Origin: Mariniblastus fucicola
GTDB taxonomy: Bacteria; Planctomycetota; Planctomycetia; Pirellulales; Pirellulaceae
Length of the DNA stretch: 64,000 nucleotides
Assembly: GCF_008087665.1 (NCBI RefSeq)
Contig: NZ_CP042912.1
Location: 4,650,001 to 4,714,000 of the forward strand
Direction: 5' to 3'
Part shown: positions 36,021 to 45,533 of the stretch, in pieces
Layout: every line of letters starts with the position of its first letter
Numbering within the stretch: the first letter of the stretch is position 1
Notes under the pieces: model-generated
Seen by the model: only the letters and a program-made list of their open reading frames with translations
What the model was told of the DNA's origin: nothing
The model's database searches: none
Position numbers and translations under genes: made by a program

Positions 36021-36860
36021 TCACCCAAGTATTTGGCAGGTCTTCAGGATCTGGTTCGGAGTCGCTTGATAGCTCGTGTAGAAAGGGCCGAACTCCGCAT
36101 ACTTCGCGCTGGCTTCATCGAAACGCATGTCGTAGACAATTTGCTTCAGATGCAACGGATTGGTGGCCCATAGCGTCACTCCCCACTCCCAGTCATCCAG
36201 CCCAACGCCGACGGTGATCAGCTGCTTGACCTTGCCGGCGAACTTCATTCCACTGCGAGCATGCTCTGACATCAACTTGTTACGCTCCGACGAAGAAAGC
36301 GAAAACCAATTCGCGCCCGGATAACGCCACTTGTTCATCGGATAAAAGCAGCTTGCCGGATAACCCTCAATCGGAAAGTTCGGCTTCAGGCGATCATGGT
36401 TCATCTTCACCAGACGTTTCGCATACGCATCAACCTTCGTCTCGATCGCCGTTCCCTGAGGATCTTCACCAGACCGAATCAGACGCTCCCGATACTGATC
36501 CACAGACTGGACGTACTCAGAAATTTCGCTTAGCGAAACATAAGACCAGGCCGGAACGATCGCCTGGCCAAGCTTCGTGGCGAGTAACTGCTGGTTGATC
36601 GATTCGACTTTGATGGGATCCGGATCCATCACCATCAACGAGAAATCCGCTTTGTGGCCCGAGACAACTCCCAGCTGGATCCGCGCCGGCGCTGCGTCTC
36701 CTTCGGGAGCCAGTACCTGCTCAAACCCGGCAGGATCGAGAACGTCCAACTGAGCCAGTTTCGCGCGATCGAAGCGATAGAAAAAGTGCCCACAGTGAAA
36801 ACCGTCTTTCGGAGTAAGCTGCTCCGTGGTCAGCCCGAGGTCAGCGGCGGTCGAATGCAT
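36021..36860 (-). CDS. chdC: Coproheme decarboxylase (HemQ/ChdC, chlorite dismutase family)
   Basis: 279 aa. The C-terminal half has the family core: YPMNK at 173-177 containing the catalytic Tyr and active-site Lys, WFSLSSSERNKLMSEHARSG with the heme-ligand His region, GLDDWEWGVTLWA, and a final MRFDEASAKYAEFGPFY. The enzyme turns coproheme III into protoheme, the last step of the coproporphyrin-dependent heme route. The N-terminal half is the related but less conserved ferredoxin-like repeat. It stands alone. The heme product would supply c-type cytochromes such as the one at 27423. Confidence 0.9.
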   Translation of the reverse strand: MHSTAADLGLTTEQLTPKDGFHCGHFFYRFDRAKLAQLDVLDPAGFEQVLAPEGDAAPARIQLGVVSGHKADFSLMVMDPDPIKVESINQQLLATKLGQAIVPAWSYVSLSEISEYVQSVDQYRERLIRSGEDPQGTAIETKVDAYAKRLVKMNHDRLKPNFPIEGYPASCFYPMNKWRYPGANWFSLSSSERNKLMSEHARSGMKFAGKVKQLITVGVGLDDWEWGVTLWATNPLHLKQIVYDMRFDEASAKYAEFGPFYTSYQATPNQILKTCQILG

Positions 36861-37119
36861 TTGGATCGTTCTTTCGTTTCAAGTTCACAGCCCGTTATTG
36901 GCTGAAGTTTCCTTTCTTTCAAAAGCCATGGCAAGGCACCGCGCTGATTTGACTCTGCAAAAGCGTCACAATCGACAAATTGAAAGCTCAAATTGATCGA
37001 AGATTCTGGCTAACCGACAGACGTCTCAAGGACGCCGCCTCGAACTGCCGATTTCCGAAACGACACTTTTTTCTCACAGCATGCAAAGGATTGCTCGCTG
37101 AACCCCTGGAGTTTTCAGT

Positions 37120-37680
37120 ATGTGGCGATCCCTTTTCTATTCCGTCGGCATTGGCCTGTTCGCACTGGGACTGCAAGCGCTCGTTCTGGACCACGTTCTG
37201 GTGCCTAAGAACACGAAGCTGCAAAAGCTCGTCAAGAAAATCCTCTCTGACGAAAAACCCGGAGCGGCAAACAACCAACCGGTTCAGCAATCGATTGCTC
37301 AAACCAACGCTCCGAACTGGGCCGGACAGCCACAAACTCAATCGGCGCCCGCGAATCAGACTTGGGGCACAAACACGGGCTCCCGATTCGGGCCCTCCAG
37401 ATTCGCCGGCCCGGCCTATGGAACCGGCTACGGCGGAGGACGAGTTGGATCGGCTCAGACCGGAAATTCTCCCATATTTTCCGGGTACCAGAACCAGTCG
37501 GCTCCCAATGCTCAACTGGCAGGTTACCGAACGAGCGAACCAATGACGGTTGCTTCCAAGCCAAAGACTCCAGTTCAGAAGATTCAGATTCGTGAGTGGA
37601 TGCCGTGGAGCCTGTTGGCCAGCGGTGCCATAATTTTCCTTTACACGCACTCTCACCGACGCCACGGGATGCACGAGTAA
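37120..37680 (+). CDS. Small membrane protein with low-complexity linker
   Basis: 186 aa, GGAG eight bases before the ATG. An N-terminal hydrophobic helix (SLFYSVGIGLFALGLQALVL) and a C-terminal one (PWSLLASGAIIFLYTH) flank a linker rich in Q, N, G, S and A (TYGTGYGGGR-like). The ends are probably cytoplasmic with the linker outside. It is 92 bases upstream of the O-antigen-ligase-like gene and on the same strand, so it may belong to the same surface-glycan transcript. Function unknown. Confidence 0.68.
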   Translation: MWRSLFYSVGIGLFALGLQALVLDHVLVPKNTKLQKLVKKILSDEKPGAANNQPVQQSIAQTNAPNWAGQPQTQSAPANQTWGTNTGSRFGPSRFAGPAYGTGYGGGRVGSAQTGNSPIFSGYQNQSAPNAQLAGYRTSEPMTVASKPKTPVQKIQIREWMPWSLLASGAIIFLYTHSHRRHGMHE

Positions 37681-37772
37681 GCGTCCGGGCGCCCGATGTT
37701 CGTGTTTACACTTGTTGCCCACAAATTTAGGATAGTCGGTTTCCATCATCCAGAATTTGCCATCAGCGCAGC

Positions 37773-40472
37773 ATGAATCAAACCGACAACATGACCCTCG
37801 GGGCGACTCTGGACAGTCGCAATCAGACTTCGACCGCCGACATCCGGCAGAAGTTTGAATGGCCCGGGAGAATCTGCATTCTTGTGGCGCTGCTGGTCTC
37901 CCCATGGCTCTACGGATCAATTTACTTTTCCGCGCAGTTCCTGATGGCGATATGCTGTCTGGTCGGAATCGGATTTCTCTGGTTTGAGTCCGGAGTGAGC
38001 GAGCGTCGGTCGTTGATCTTGCCGTACCTGTTGGTGCCGCTGTTTTTCGGAATCGTGCTGACGTTGGTGCAGATCATTCCGCTGGGCGAGTCCGCGGACT
38101 GGCTGCTGGGTCGGCAAAAGGAACTCTATCCGATGCTGACCGGAAGCGCGGCGACGTCTCCGTCGATCTCCATGAGCACTTCTGACACTTGGGATCAACT
38201 CGGACTGCTGGCAATCGCCTTTGCTGCGCTCTGCCTGGGATGTCGATACTTTCGCAGCACCAGTCACATCAAACTGTTCCTGACTGTCGTCACCGTTAGC
38301 GGCGTTGCGATATCGCTATTCGGCCTGATGCAGGCACTGACGACCAAAGAGCCGAACCGAATTTTCTGGACCGTTGAACTTCTTGGCGGCGGCCAGCCAT
38401 TCGGGCCTTACGTGAACCGCAACAACGCGGCAGGATATCTGTTGATCTGTCTCGGCGCGTCGCTTGGGTTACTGACGATCCTGATGACACGTCCTCAACG
38501 CGGCCCCAAACCGCTGGGCACCAAAGACCTCCCATTTTGGACACAGTTCAACAGTCATGTACTTCGCTTCGTCGCCGATCTTGATGCGACAAAACTGGCG
38601 GCCGTTATGTGCCCGATCGTTATTTCCGTGGGACTGATTGGGTCCCTGTCGCGCGGCGGCGTGCTGGCGTGGCTGATTGGAGCCGGAGTCACGTTGCTGG
38701 CCTACGGACTGATTCGTCGTCCGACATTCTCCGCCTTTATTTTCATTCCGGCTTGCGGAGTCGCAATCCTGATTGCGTTTTGGTTGGGGATGGGCGACCA
38801 GCTAATGCACAGGATGGAACGGATTGAGACGGTCGAAGTGCTGTCTCAGACAGACCAGCGACTCCAGCACTGGAAAGATACATGGCCCGCCACGAGAGAG
38901 TTCGGACTACTTGGCTCGGGCGTCGGAGCCTACGACGAAGTGCATCGAATTTACAACAGCGGCCATACTCAAGTCGTCTTTCGCTATGCAGAGAACCAGT
39001 ATTATCAGGCGATCGTTGAATTGGGTTGGCCGGGTCTGACGTTATTAACGATTTCGTGGCTGCTGATGCTGTACTACAGCCTGTTCCTGTTGGCAAAAGG
39101 CGCTTCGGCGTCGACGATTGGTATTGGAGTCGCATCCCTTTTCGTGACGGTAAGCGTAAGCGTAGCGTCCTTCTTCGACTACGGACTTTACATGCCGGCG
39201 AACATGCTATTGATGAGCCTGTTTTGCGGGTTCGTGGCTTACCACGCTCAGTCACTTTCGTCTCGCCTGAAGAAGAAAAACTGGTTGAGACTGGAGACTC
39301 CGAACGGTATAGCCCAACTTCTCTTGCTGGTAACGTTTGCTGCGATTGCCATGTTCGCTTTGGACTTCTATCGCAAATGGCAGATTCAGTCCGTCGTTCG
39401 TGGCGAGCACCCGGTTCGTTCGTTTTCCTACGACAGCCCAACGCTTCCAGAAGTTGACAGCTTGATTGAGCAACTCCGTCCGATGGTCGAACACACTCGG
39501 TCTGGGGAGGGTGTTGACTACATGGCCAGGTTGCTGATTCACCGTTCTCGCCTTCAATTGCTTGAATCATTGTCGCGTGACGACCAGGCTTCTGAACCAA
39601 AGCAACGCTGGCAACGTACTTCGCTGGACATGATGCATGAGAACGCATGGGCTCTGCAACAAGACGGACAGATCTTCTCCGCCGCTGAGTTTTTACGAGA
39701 GGATTTCATCATGGAGAACCTTCCATGGGCCAAGCAATACCTGCTTGAGAGCCGCAAGATCGATCCGATGGAATCTCAGACACATCTATTGCTTGGACAA
39801 GTCAATGCGATCAACGGGAAGACTGCTGCGGCATCGAAAGACATGGAGCGGGCAATCATGCTCGCGCCTAACAAGACAGATTTGAAATATCTTGCCGGTT
39901 TCTACTATCTGCAAACGGGTAATAGTGCGATGGCCACGAGGCACTTCAGAGATCTGCTCGAAACGTCGCCACGACAGTTCCGCAAAGTCATGCAGATCAT
40001 TTTCGGCGGAGCCAACCGAAACGTCTCTGCGATCAGCGAAATTGCGGTCGCCAGAGACGTTGTTCCAGACCGCCCTGAATTGCTGTACTCATTGGCCAAG
40101 CGGCATCTGTCGGCAAGCTCTCCGGCTCGGGAATTGGCGCTCAGGAGAGCACTTGGGTTGTTGCAGGAGGTGTCGGCTTCTGACCGGGATAACCTCCTGA
40201 TCAAAGCTGAGGTTCTTTTTGAACTGCAACAATATGCCGACGCGATCGAGCAGTTTGAATCTTGCCTCGACTCCAAGCCTCACGACTCCCAGACCCAATT
40301 TCGCGTCGCCCAAATCCATGCAATGCTGTCGGATTTGGAAACTGCGGAATCCAAACTAAACGACATTCTCCGCATGGGAGACAGCGAACAGCTGAAGAAA
40401 CGATCTCGCAATTTGCTGAAGCAAATCGAGAAAAAACGAGAACAACAAAAAGCCAATTCGCCAAACGGCTGA
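37773..40472 (+). CDS. O-antigen ligase/polymerase-like membrane protein with TPR tail
   Basis: 899 aa. Residues ~25-560 hold about a dozen hydrophobic segments with the Wzy_C/O-antigen ligase hallmarks SLSRGGVLAWLIGAG and the large loop with GSGVGAYDEVHRIY and ENQYYQAIVELGWPGL. Residues ~600-899 are helical TPR-like repeats (LLLGQVNAINGKTAAASKDM, FELQQYADAIEQFESCL). Such proteins polymerise or transfer lipid-linked glycan, with the TPR part recruiting partners. The next gene is the matching initiating transferase, which supports a role in surface polysaccharide assembly. Confidence 0.87.
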   Translation: MNQTDNMTLGATLDSRNQTSTADIRQKFEWPGRICILVALLVSPWLYGSIYFSAQFLMAICCLVGIGFLWFESGVSERRSLILPYLLVPLFFGIVLTLVQIIPLGESADWLLGRQKELYPMLTGSAATSPSISMSTSDTWDQLGLLAIAFAALCLGCRYFRSTSHIKLFLTVVTVSGVAISLFGLMQALTTKEPNRIFWTVELLGGGQPFGPYVNRNNAAGYLLICLGASLGLLTILMTRPQRGPKPLGTKDLPFWTQFNSHVLRFVADLDATKLAAVMCPIVISVGLIGSLSRGGVLAWLIGAGVTLLAYGLIRRPTFSAFIFIPACGVAILIAFWLGMGDQLMHRMERIETVEVLSQTDQRLQHWKDTWPATREFGLLGSGVGAYDEVHRIYNSGHTQVVFRYAENQYYQAIVELGWPGLTLLTISWLLMLYYSLFLLAKGASASTIGIGVASLFVTVSVSVASFFDYGLYMPANMLLMSLFCGFVAYHAQSLSSRLKKKNWLRLETPNGIAQLLLLVTFAAIAMFALDFYRKWQIQSVVRGEHPVRSFSYDSPTLPEVDSLIEQLRPMVEHTRSGEGVDYMARLLIHRSRLQLLESLSRDDQASEPKQRWQRTSLDMMHENAWALQQDGQIFSAAEFLREDFIMENLPWAKQYLLESRKIDPMESQTHLLLGQVNAINGKTAAASKDMERAIMLAPNKTDLKYLAGFYYLQTGNSAMATRHFRDLLETSPRQFRKVMQIIFGGANRNVSAISEIAVARDVVPDRPELLYSLAKRHLSASSPARELALRRALGLLQEVSASDRDNLLIKAEVLFELQQYADAIEQFESCLDSKPHDSQTQFRVAQIHAMLSDLETAESKLNDILRMGDSEQLKKRSRNLLKQIEKKREQQKANSPNG

Positions 40473-40527
40473 TAGACTAAATTTAACCGCCTCTCCAACT
40501 CCTCCCATTTATTATTGACGTCAACTT

Positions 40528-42120
40528 ATGACTCTGATTCTGGCCAGCCTGATTTTCTCCGCCGCACTTACGTGGCTGATGGTGAGAATTTACTGGCCGA
40601 TCGCCGAAAAGATTGGGTTGGTCGACAATCCGGACAAAACGCGAAAACTGCATCAAACCGCCATTCCTCTTGTCGGCGGCATCAGCGTTTGCACGGCAAT
40701 TTCGATCGTAATCCCGATTATGCTTTACGTTGGCCATTCGGCGTCTACATTCTTTACGGCGTGCGACCAGGCGATCAACGGGATTCTTCCATGGGAACTT
40801 CCGACGACTTCTGTCGGCCACATTCGACGGGTGGATCTCAAGGAACTTGTTGGCTTGTTGATCGCTGGGGTGTTTCTGCTGGGCGTTGGCGTCCTTGACG
40901 ACTGGAAGGGAATTCGTGGCCGTCACAAGCTGATCGGTCAATTTATTGCCGCCACGATTCTGATGCTTTTCGGCTACCAGTTTGAAGGCGTTCAGTTCGC
41001 CGGTTTCGAAATCAAATTCGGAGTCTTTGCTGGCATCCTGATTTACATGTGGATTCTGGCAGCAATTAATTCAGTGAATCTGCTCGACGGAGCCGATGGC
41101 ATCGCTTCGACGATCGGAATTATTATGAGTGGTTCCATGGGCGTCATGATGCTCTTTCAGGGCAAAGGCATCGATTCGGTGGTCATGTTTTCCATCACGG
41201 GAGCTCTGATCGCGTTTCTGACTTTCAACTTTCCGCCAGCCAAAGTTTATTTGGGCGATGCGGGAAGCATGCTGATTGGATTCCTGCTGGCGGCGATGGC
41301 AATTCGGTCCACCTTCAAACAAAGCTCTCTGTTCGCGTTTATGGCTCCGGTCGCCCTGTTGGCGATTCCTTTCATTGATACCGGAGCTGCGATCATTCGC
41401 CGCCGACTGACAGGCCGCAGCGTGTTTTCGGTCGACCGCGGTCATCTGCATCACGCACTCCTCGAGAAAGGCTACAGTCCGGTTGCCAGCCTCGTTTGGG
41501 TTGCCCTGTTTTGTCTGATCACGGCCGTCGGCGGAGTCATGGCACTGCTACAACGTGATTCGGAGATCGCGTTGGCGTCGATTGGCTTGGTCATCATCAT
41601 GATGGCTGGAGCACGACTTTTTGGGTTTGCAGAGATCAAACTCGTCAGTCGCAAAGCCTATGGTCTGGGGCGATCAATGTTACGAGGCGGAAGGAACAGC
41701 GCCCAACCCAAACAGATCAAGGAGTCGACCTTTCACGTTCAGGGGGATCGCGACTGGACGGCTTGCTGGAATGCCCTGTGCGACTACGCAAAACAGAACA
41801 ATTTCATTGATATGACGATGGATCTGAACGCTCCCTGGATACACGAGGCTTTCCACGCCAAGATGCAGGGCACAGAAAAAGTCCGCGAATCGAATTACGT
41901 TTGGAGCTCATCCGTTCCGCTTGTTTTCCGTGATCGCATCTTTGGAAAAATTGACTTTAGCTGCTCCAAAGATTCTCGCTCTCATCATGAAATCATTGCC
42001 GACATTCTCAACATCACCAGAGCGATCGAAGAGTCGCTGGACGAGGAAACGCCCCTCGATGACGCTCCGGAATCAAACAACAAACTGGAAGCGGCACTTT
42101 CTGACAGCAGTGAGACGTAG
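40528..42120 (+). CDS. WecA/MraY-family polyprenyl-phosphate sugar-1-phosphate transferase with C-terminal extension
   Basis: 530 aa. The multi-pass core has the family motifs: VDNPDKTRKLHQTAIPLVGG, the DD pair in LGVGVLDDWKG, NSVNLLDGADGIAS with catalytic Asp, VYLGDAGSMLIGF and the HIH-like RGHLHHALL. It starts lipid-linked glycan synthesis at the inner membrane. WecA proteins are ~360 aa; here ~140 residues are added after the last membrane helix (FHVQGDRDWTACWNALCDYA and onward), a soluble domain I cannot name. It is 55 bases after the ligase gene and probably cotranscribed. Confidence 0.9.
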   Translation: MTLILASLIFSAALTWLMVRIYWPIAEKIGLVDNPDKTRKLHQTAIPLVGGISVCTAISIVIPIMLYVGHSASTFFTACDQAINGILPWELPTTSVGHIRRVDLKELVGLLIAGVFLLGVGVLDDWKGIRGRHKLIGQFIAATILMLFGYQFEGVQFAGFEIKFGVFAGILIYMWILAAINSVNLLDGADGIASTIGIIMSGSMGVMMLFQGKGIDSVVMFSITGALIAFLTFNFPPAKVYLGDAGSMLIGFLLAAMAIRSTFKQSSLFAFMAPVALLAIPFIDTGAAIIRRRLTGRSVFSVDRGHLHHALLEKGYSPVASLVWVALFCLITAVGGVMALLQRDSEIALASIGLVIIMMAGARLFGFAEIKLVSRKAYGLGRSMLRGGRNSAQPKQIKESTFHVQGDRDWTACWNALCDYAKQNNFIDMTMDLNAPWIHEAFHAKMQGTEKVRESNYVWSSSVPLVFRDRIFGKIDFSCSKDSRSHHEIIADILNITRAIEESLDEETPLDDAPESNNKLEAALSDSSET

Positions 42121-42189
42121 AGCACGGCAGTAGCGTTGCGACTTTTTGCTTGCTCCAATCGCGTGATCGCAACATTGCCTGTTCCGTTG

Positions 42190-45100
42190 CTATCGAAAGT
42201 CTCGCGTCTTTAACTTCAATCCATTCAGCCGCGCGGCCATCCCTTCGAGACGCGTCGCCACGACGTGAATCACGTTGTTTTTCTTCTCCAAACGGCCGTG
42301 CACAATCCACGCGGCACTGCGGCGAGCCACCTGGAAATTTCGCTCCCAGATGTGAGGCATCACAACGACATTCGCTGATCCGGTTTCGTCCTCCAGCGTT
42401 ACAAACGTGATGCCTTTCGCCGTCGCCGGTCGCTGACGCAGAATCACCAGCCCGCCAATGATTACTTTCTGGTCGTTCGCGCCATCCTCTAGCGAACCGT
42501 GCGTCCGCACGCCCAGTTCGTTCAAAAATTCGCGGTGAAATGAAATCGGATGAGCCCGCAGCGAGAGCCCAACTGATCGATAGTCTTCAGTGACTTGCTG
42601 TTGCGGAGTTAGCGACGGCAAGTAAAACGCGTCATCATCCTCATCGTCGACTCCAGAAAACAACGGCTGATCAACCGGTTGTTTTTCCTGCCCCAACGCC
42701 TGCCACAACGCTTCGCGGCGATCCTGATTCACCGAACCGAATGCGTCGGCCTGAGTCAGCGTTGCGATCGTGGCCCGGCCCAATTTTGTGCGGCGCGTAA
42801 AATCAACCACGCTGGTGAAGTCACCGGTTTCTCGCGCGGTCAGAATGGAATCCACAACATCCCCACGAACTCCGGACACCATCCGCAGTCCCAACCGCAT
42901 CGCCCAATCGATACCGTTGCTGCCGCGTTCAAGCGTACAGTCCCAGTCGCTCAAATTCACGTCTACCGGCAGCACTTCAACATCATGCCGTTGGGCGTCG
43001 GCGACCAACTGAGCCGGCGGATAGAATCCCATCGGCTGGCTGTTGATCAAAGAAGCACAAAACGCAGCGGGATAGTACCACTTCAGCCAGCAGCTCACGT
43101 AAACTAGCAACGCAAAACTCGCCGCGTGCGACTCCGGGAAACCGTACTCTCCAAAGCCACGGATCTGGCGAAAGACCTGGCCAGCGAACTCTTCCGACAG
43201 TCCTTTCTTTCGCATGCCTTCCATCAGCTTCGTCTGAAATTTTTCGATCACGCCCGTCTTCCGCCACGCACCCATCGCACGACGCAACCGATCGGCCTCG
43301 CCCGGTGTAAAACCTGCCGCGACCACGGCCAGCTTCATGGCTTGCTCCTGAAAGATCGGCACGCCCAACGTTCTCTCAAGCACGGCTTTGATTTCGTCAT
43401 TCGGATAGACGGCTTTTTCCTCGCCGTTTCGCCGCCGCAGATACGGATGGACCATGTTGCCCTGAATCGGACCCGGCCGCACGATAGCGACTTCGATCAC
43501 CAAATCGTAAAAGCAACGCGGCTTGAGCCTGGGCAGCATGTTCATCTGACCGCGGCTTTCAATCTGAAACACACCCACCGTATCGGCTTCACAGATCATG
43601 TCGTAGACCGTCGAGTCGTCCTGCGGAATCGTGGCCAAAGAGTAGTCACAGCCCCAATGCTCTTTCACCATTGCGAAACATTTTCGAATCGCCGTCAGCA
43701 TTCCCAGGCAAAGGCAATCGACTTTCAGAAGCCCAAGTTCTTCCAGATCATTCTTGTCCCACTGGATCACCGTACGATCATCCATCGCCGCGTTTTCGAT
43801 CGGCACCAGATCGTGAAGCTTGCCTTGCGTGATCACCATGCCGCCAACGTGCTGCGACAGGTGTCGTGGGAAGCCCAGGATTTCGTTCACCAAATAACAC
43901 AGTCGTGAACCGGATTCCGATTGCGGATCGATTCCGGCGGCTTCACAGCGATCTGCCAGATCGACGTTGTGATATCCGTCGACCTGTTTCGCCAACGCGT
44001 CGACGCGATCCAGCGACAGCCCCAGCGCTTTTCCGACGTCGCGAATCGCACTGCGACTGCGATAGGTAATGACGGTGGCGGCCAAACCGGCTCGGTCGCG
44101 ACCATATTTGTTGTAAAGGTACTGCAGGACTTCCTCGCGACGTTCGTGTTCGAAATCGACATCGATGTCGGGTGCTTCGTCGCGTTCTTTGCTGATAAAA
44201 CGTTCGAACAGAAGGTCCGTGATCGCCGGGTCGACGGAGGTCACTCCCAGGCAATAGCAAACGGCCGAGTTCGCTGCCGAGCCACGACCCTGGCAGAGAA
44301 TATCGCGGCTGCGAGCGTAGCGAACCAGATCCCAAACGGTGAGAAAGTAGGCCTCGTAGTTTAGCTCTTCGATCAGAGAAAGCTCATGGCGAATCGCGTG
44401 GCGAACTTTTTCCGGAACGCCGTCAGGATACCGCCAGGCAGAGCCTTTTCGCACCAGTTCACGCAGGAAATCAATGGGAGTCTGGCCTGCAGGAGCCAGT
44501 TCTTCGGGATACTCGTAACGCAGCTGGCTCATGCAGAACGAACATTGTTCCGCGATGCGAGCCGCGTTTTCTAACGCTTCGGGAATGGCTGCGTACTGCC
44601 GTTGGCGGGCTTCGTCGGAATGCAAATGCCGGTGCGCGTTGACGACTCGCAAATCACCCGCCAGTTCGATCGTGGTGCGATGCCGAACGGCGGTCAAACA
44701 ATCGTGCAACGGCATGCGGGCTGGCACGTGATAGAGCACATCGCCGGCGGCAGACAGTGGCAGGTTGTGCCGGTCAGAAAGTTCCTTCAGTTGGTGAACT
44801 CGCCAGTCGTCGTCGACGCCTTTGTAGAGACTGGCCAGCAAGCTGACTCGATCACCAAACAACTCGCGAAAGGCATCGTATTGGAATCGCGGCGAGATCA
44901 GGTCTCGCTTGGCAAAGGCTTCGATGGCGTCGTTTGGTTGATCTTTCGGCAAACAGCCAAACCATTCGTAGCTCACATGCGTGGCGTCGACATGAGCCAT
45001 CTTTGGCGTGTCGCCTTTGAGAAACGGAATCACGCCGGCGAGCAAACCTTCATGGTGATCAGCCAAGTCTTCGAACTTCAGCCAACACTCGCCTTTCGGT

Positions 45101-45453
45101 GCGCGGCGTCGTCCCACGGTGATCAGCCTTGAAAGATTCGCGTAGGATTTCCGATCGGTTGCCCACAGTACGACGGGCAGGGCGTCGTTGAAGATGATTT
45201 CGGCGCCGATGATGAGCTTGATTTTTTTTGCGGTTTGGTTTTCCGGTTCGAGCGTTTCTGAATTTTCGCCAATCACGCCATGTTTTTGAACGTCGCGAAT
45301 TGCACCGTAGGCGCGAACAACTCCAGCCAGTGTATTTTGATCGGTGACGGCGAGCGAAGAGTAACCAAGCTCAATCGCGCGATGCACCAGTTCGTCCGCG
45401 TGCGATGCACCGGCGAGGAATGAGAAGTTGGTTTTGCAATGAAGTTCGTGCAT
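42190..45453 (-). CDS. dnaE2: Error-prone DNA polymerase DnaE2
   Basis: 1087 aa. The PHP domain is at the N-terminus (ELHCKTNFSFLAGASHADEL), followed by the polymerase palm with GRGSAANSAVCYCLGVTSVDP and the catalytic acidic PDIDVDFEHERREEV. DnaE2-type helix-hairpin and OB regions follow, ending in VTLEDETGSANVVV. It is the translesion polymerase of the ImuA-ImuB-DnaE2 mutasome. It follows imuB by 80 bases that contain a palindromic repeat rather than spacing typical of an operon, but the gene order is the classic one. Confidence 0.95.
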   Translation of the reverse strand: MHELHCKTNFSFLAGASHADELVHRAIELGYSSLAVTDQNTLAGVVRAYGAIRDVQKHGVIGENSETLEPENQTAKKIKLIIGAEIIFNDALPVVLWATDRKSYANLSRLITVGRRRAPKGECWLKFEDLADHHEGLLAGVIPFLKGDTPKMAHVDATHVSYEWFGCLPKDQPNDAIEAFAKRDLISPRFQYDAFRELFGDRVSLLASLYKGVDDDWRVHQLKELSDRHNLPLSAAGDVLYHVPARMPLHDCLTAVRHRTTIELAGDLRVVNAHRHLHSDEARQRQYAAIPEALENAARIAEQCSFCMSQLRYEYPEELAPAGQTPIDFLRELVRKGSAWRYPDGVPEKVRHAIRHELSLIEELNYEAYFLTVWDLVRYARSRDILCQGRGSAANSAVCYCLGVTSVDPAITDLLFERFISKERDEAPDIDVDFEHERREEVLQYLYNKYGRDRAGLAATVITYRSRSAIRDVGKALGLSLDRVDALAKQVDGYHNVDLADRCEAAGIDPQSESGSRLCYLVNEILGFPRHLSQHVGGMVITQGKLHDLVPIENAAMDDRTVIQWDKNDLEELGLLKVDCLCLGMLTAIRKCFAMVKEHWGCDYSLATIPQDDSTVYDMICEADTVGVFQIESRGQMNMLPRLKPRCFYDLVIEVAIVRPGPIQGNMVHPYLRRRNGEEKAVYPNDEIKAVLERTLGVPIFQEQAMKLAVVAAGFTPGEADRLRRAMGAWRKTGVIEKFQTKLMEGMRKKGLSEEFAGQVFRQIRGFGEYGFPESHAASFALLVYVSCWLKWYYPAAFCASLINSQPMGFYPPAQLVADAQRHDVEVLPVDVNLSDWDCTLERGSNGIDWAMRLGLRMVSGVRGDVVDSILTARETGDFTSVVDFTRRTKLGRATIATLTQADAFGSVNQDRREALWQALGQEKQPVDQPLFSGVDDEDDDAFYLPSLTPQQQVTEDYRSVGLSLRAHPISFHREFLNELGVRTHGSLEDGANDQKVIIGGLVILRQRPATAKGITFVTLEDETGSANVVVMPHIWERNFQVARRSAAWIVHGRLEKKNNVIHVVATRLEGMAARLNGLKLKTRDFR

Positions 45454-45457
45454 TTTG

Positions 45458-45532
45458 GTTTACGGTTTTCAGTTTTCGGTGTGGTCCGCGGCGATGAAAA
45501 ACCACACACCGAAAACCGAAAACTTCACACCT
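45458..45532. repeat. Palindromic GGTTTTCGGTGTGTGG-family repeat between imuB and dnaE2
   Basis: AGTTTTCGGTGTGGT (45471-45485) and ACCACACACCGAAAAC (45501-45516) are inverse and can form a hairpin in the imuB-dnaE2 transcript. This is the same family that frames the gene at 31692. Confidence 0.75.
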
Positions 45533-45533
45533 G

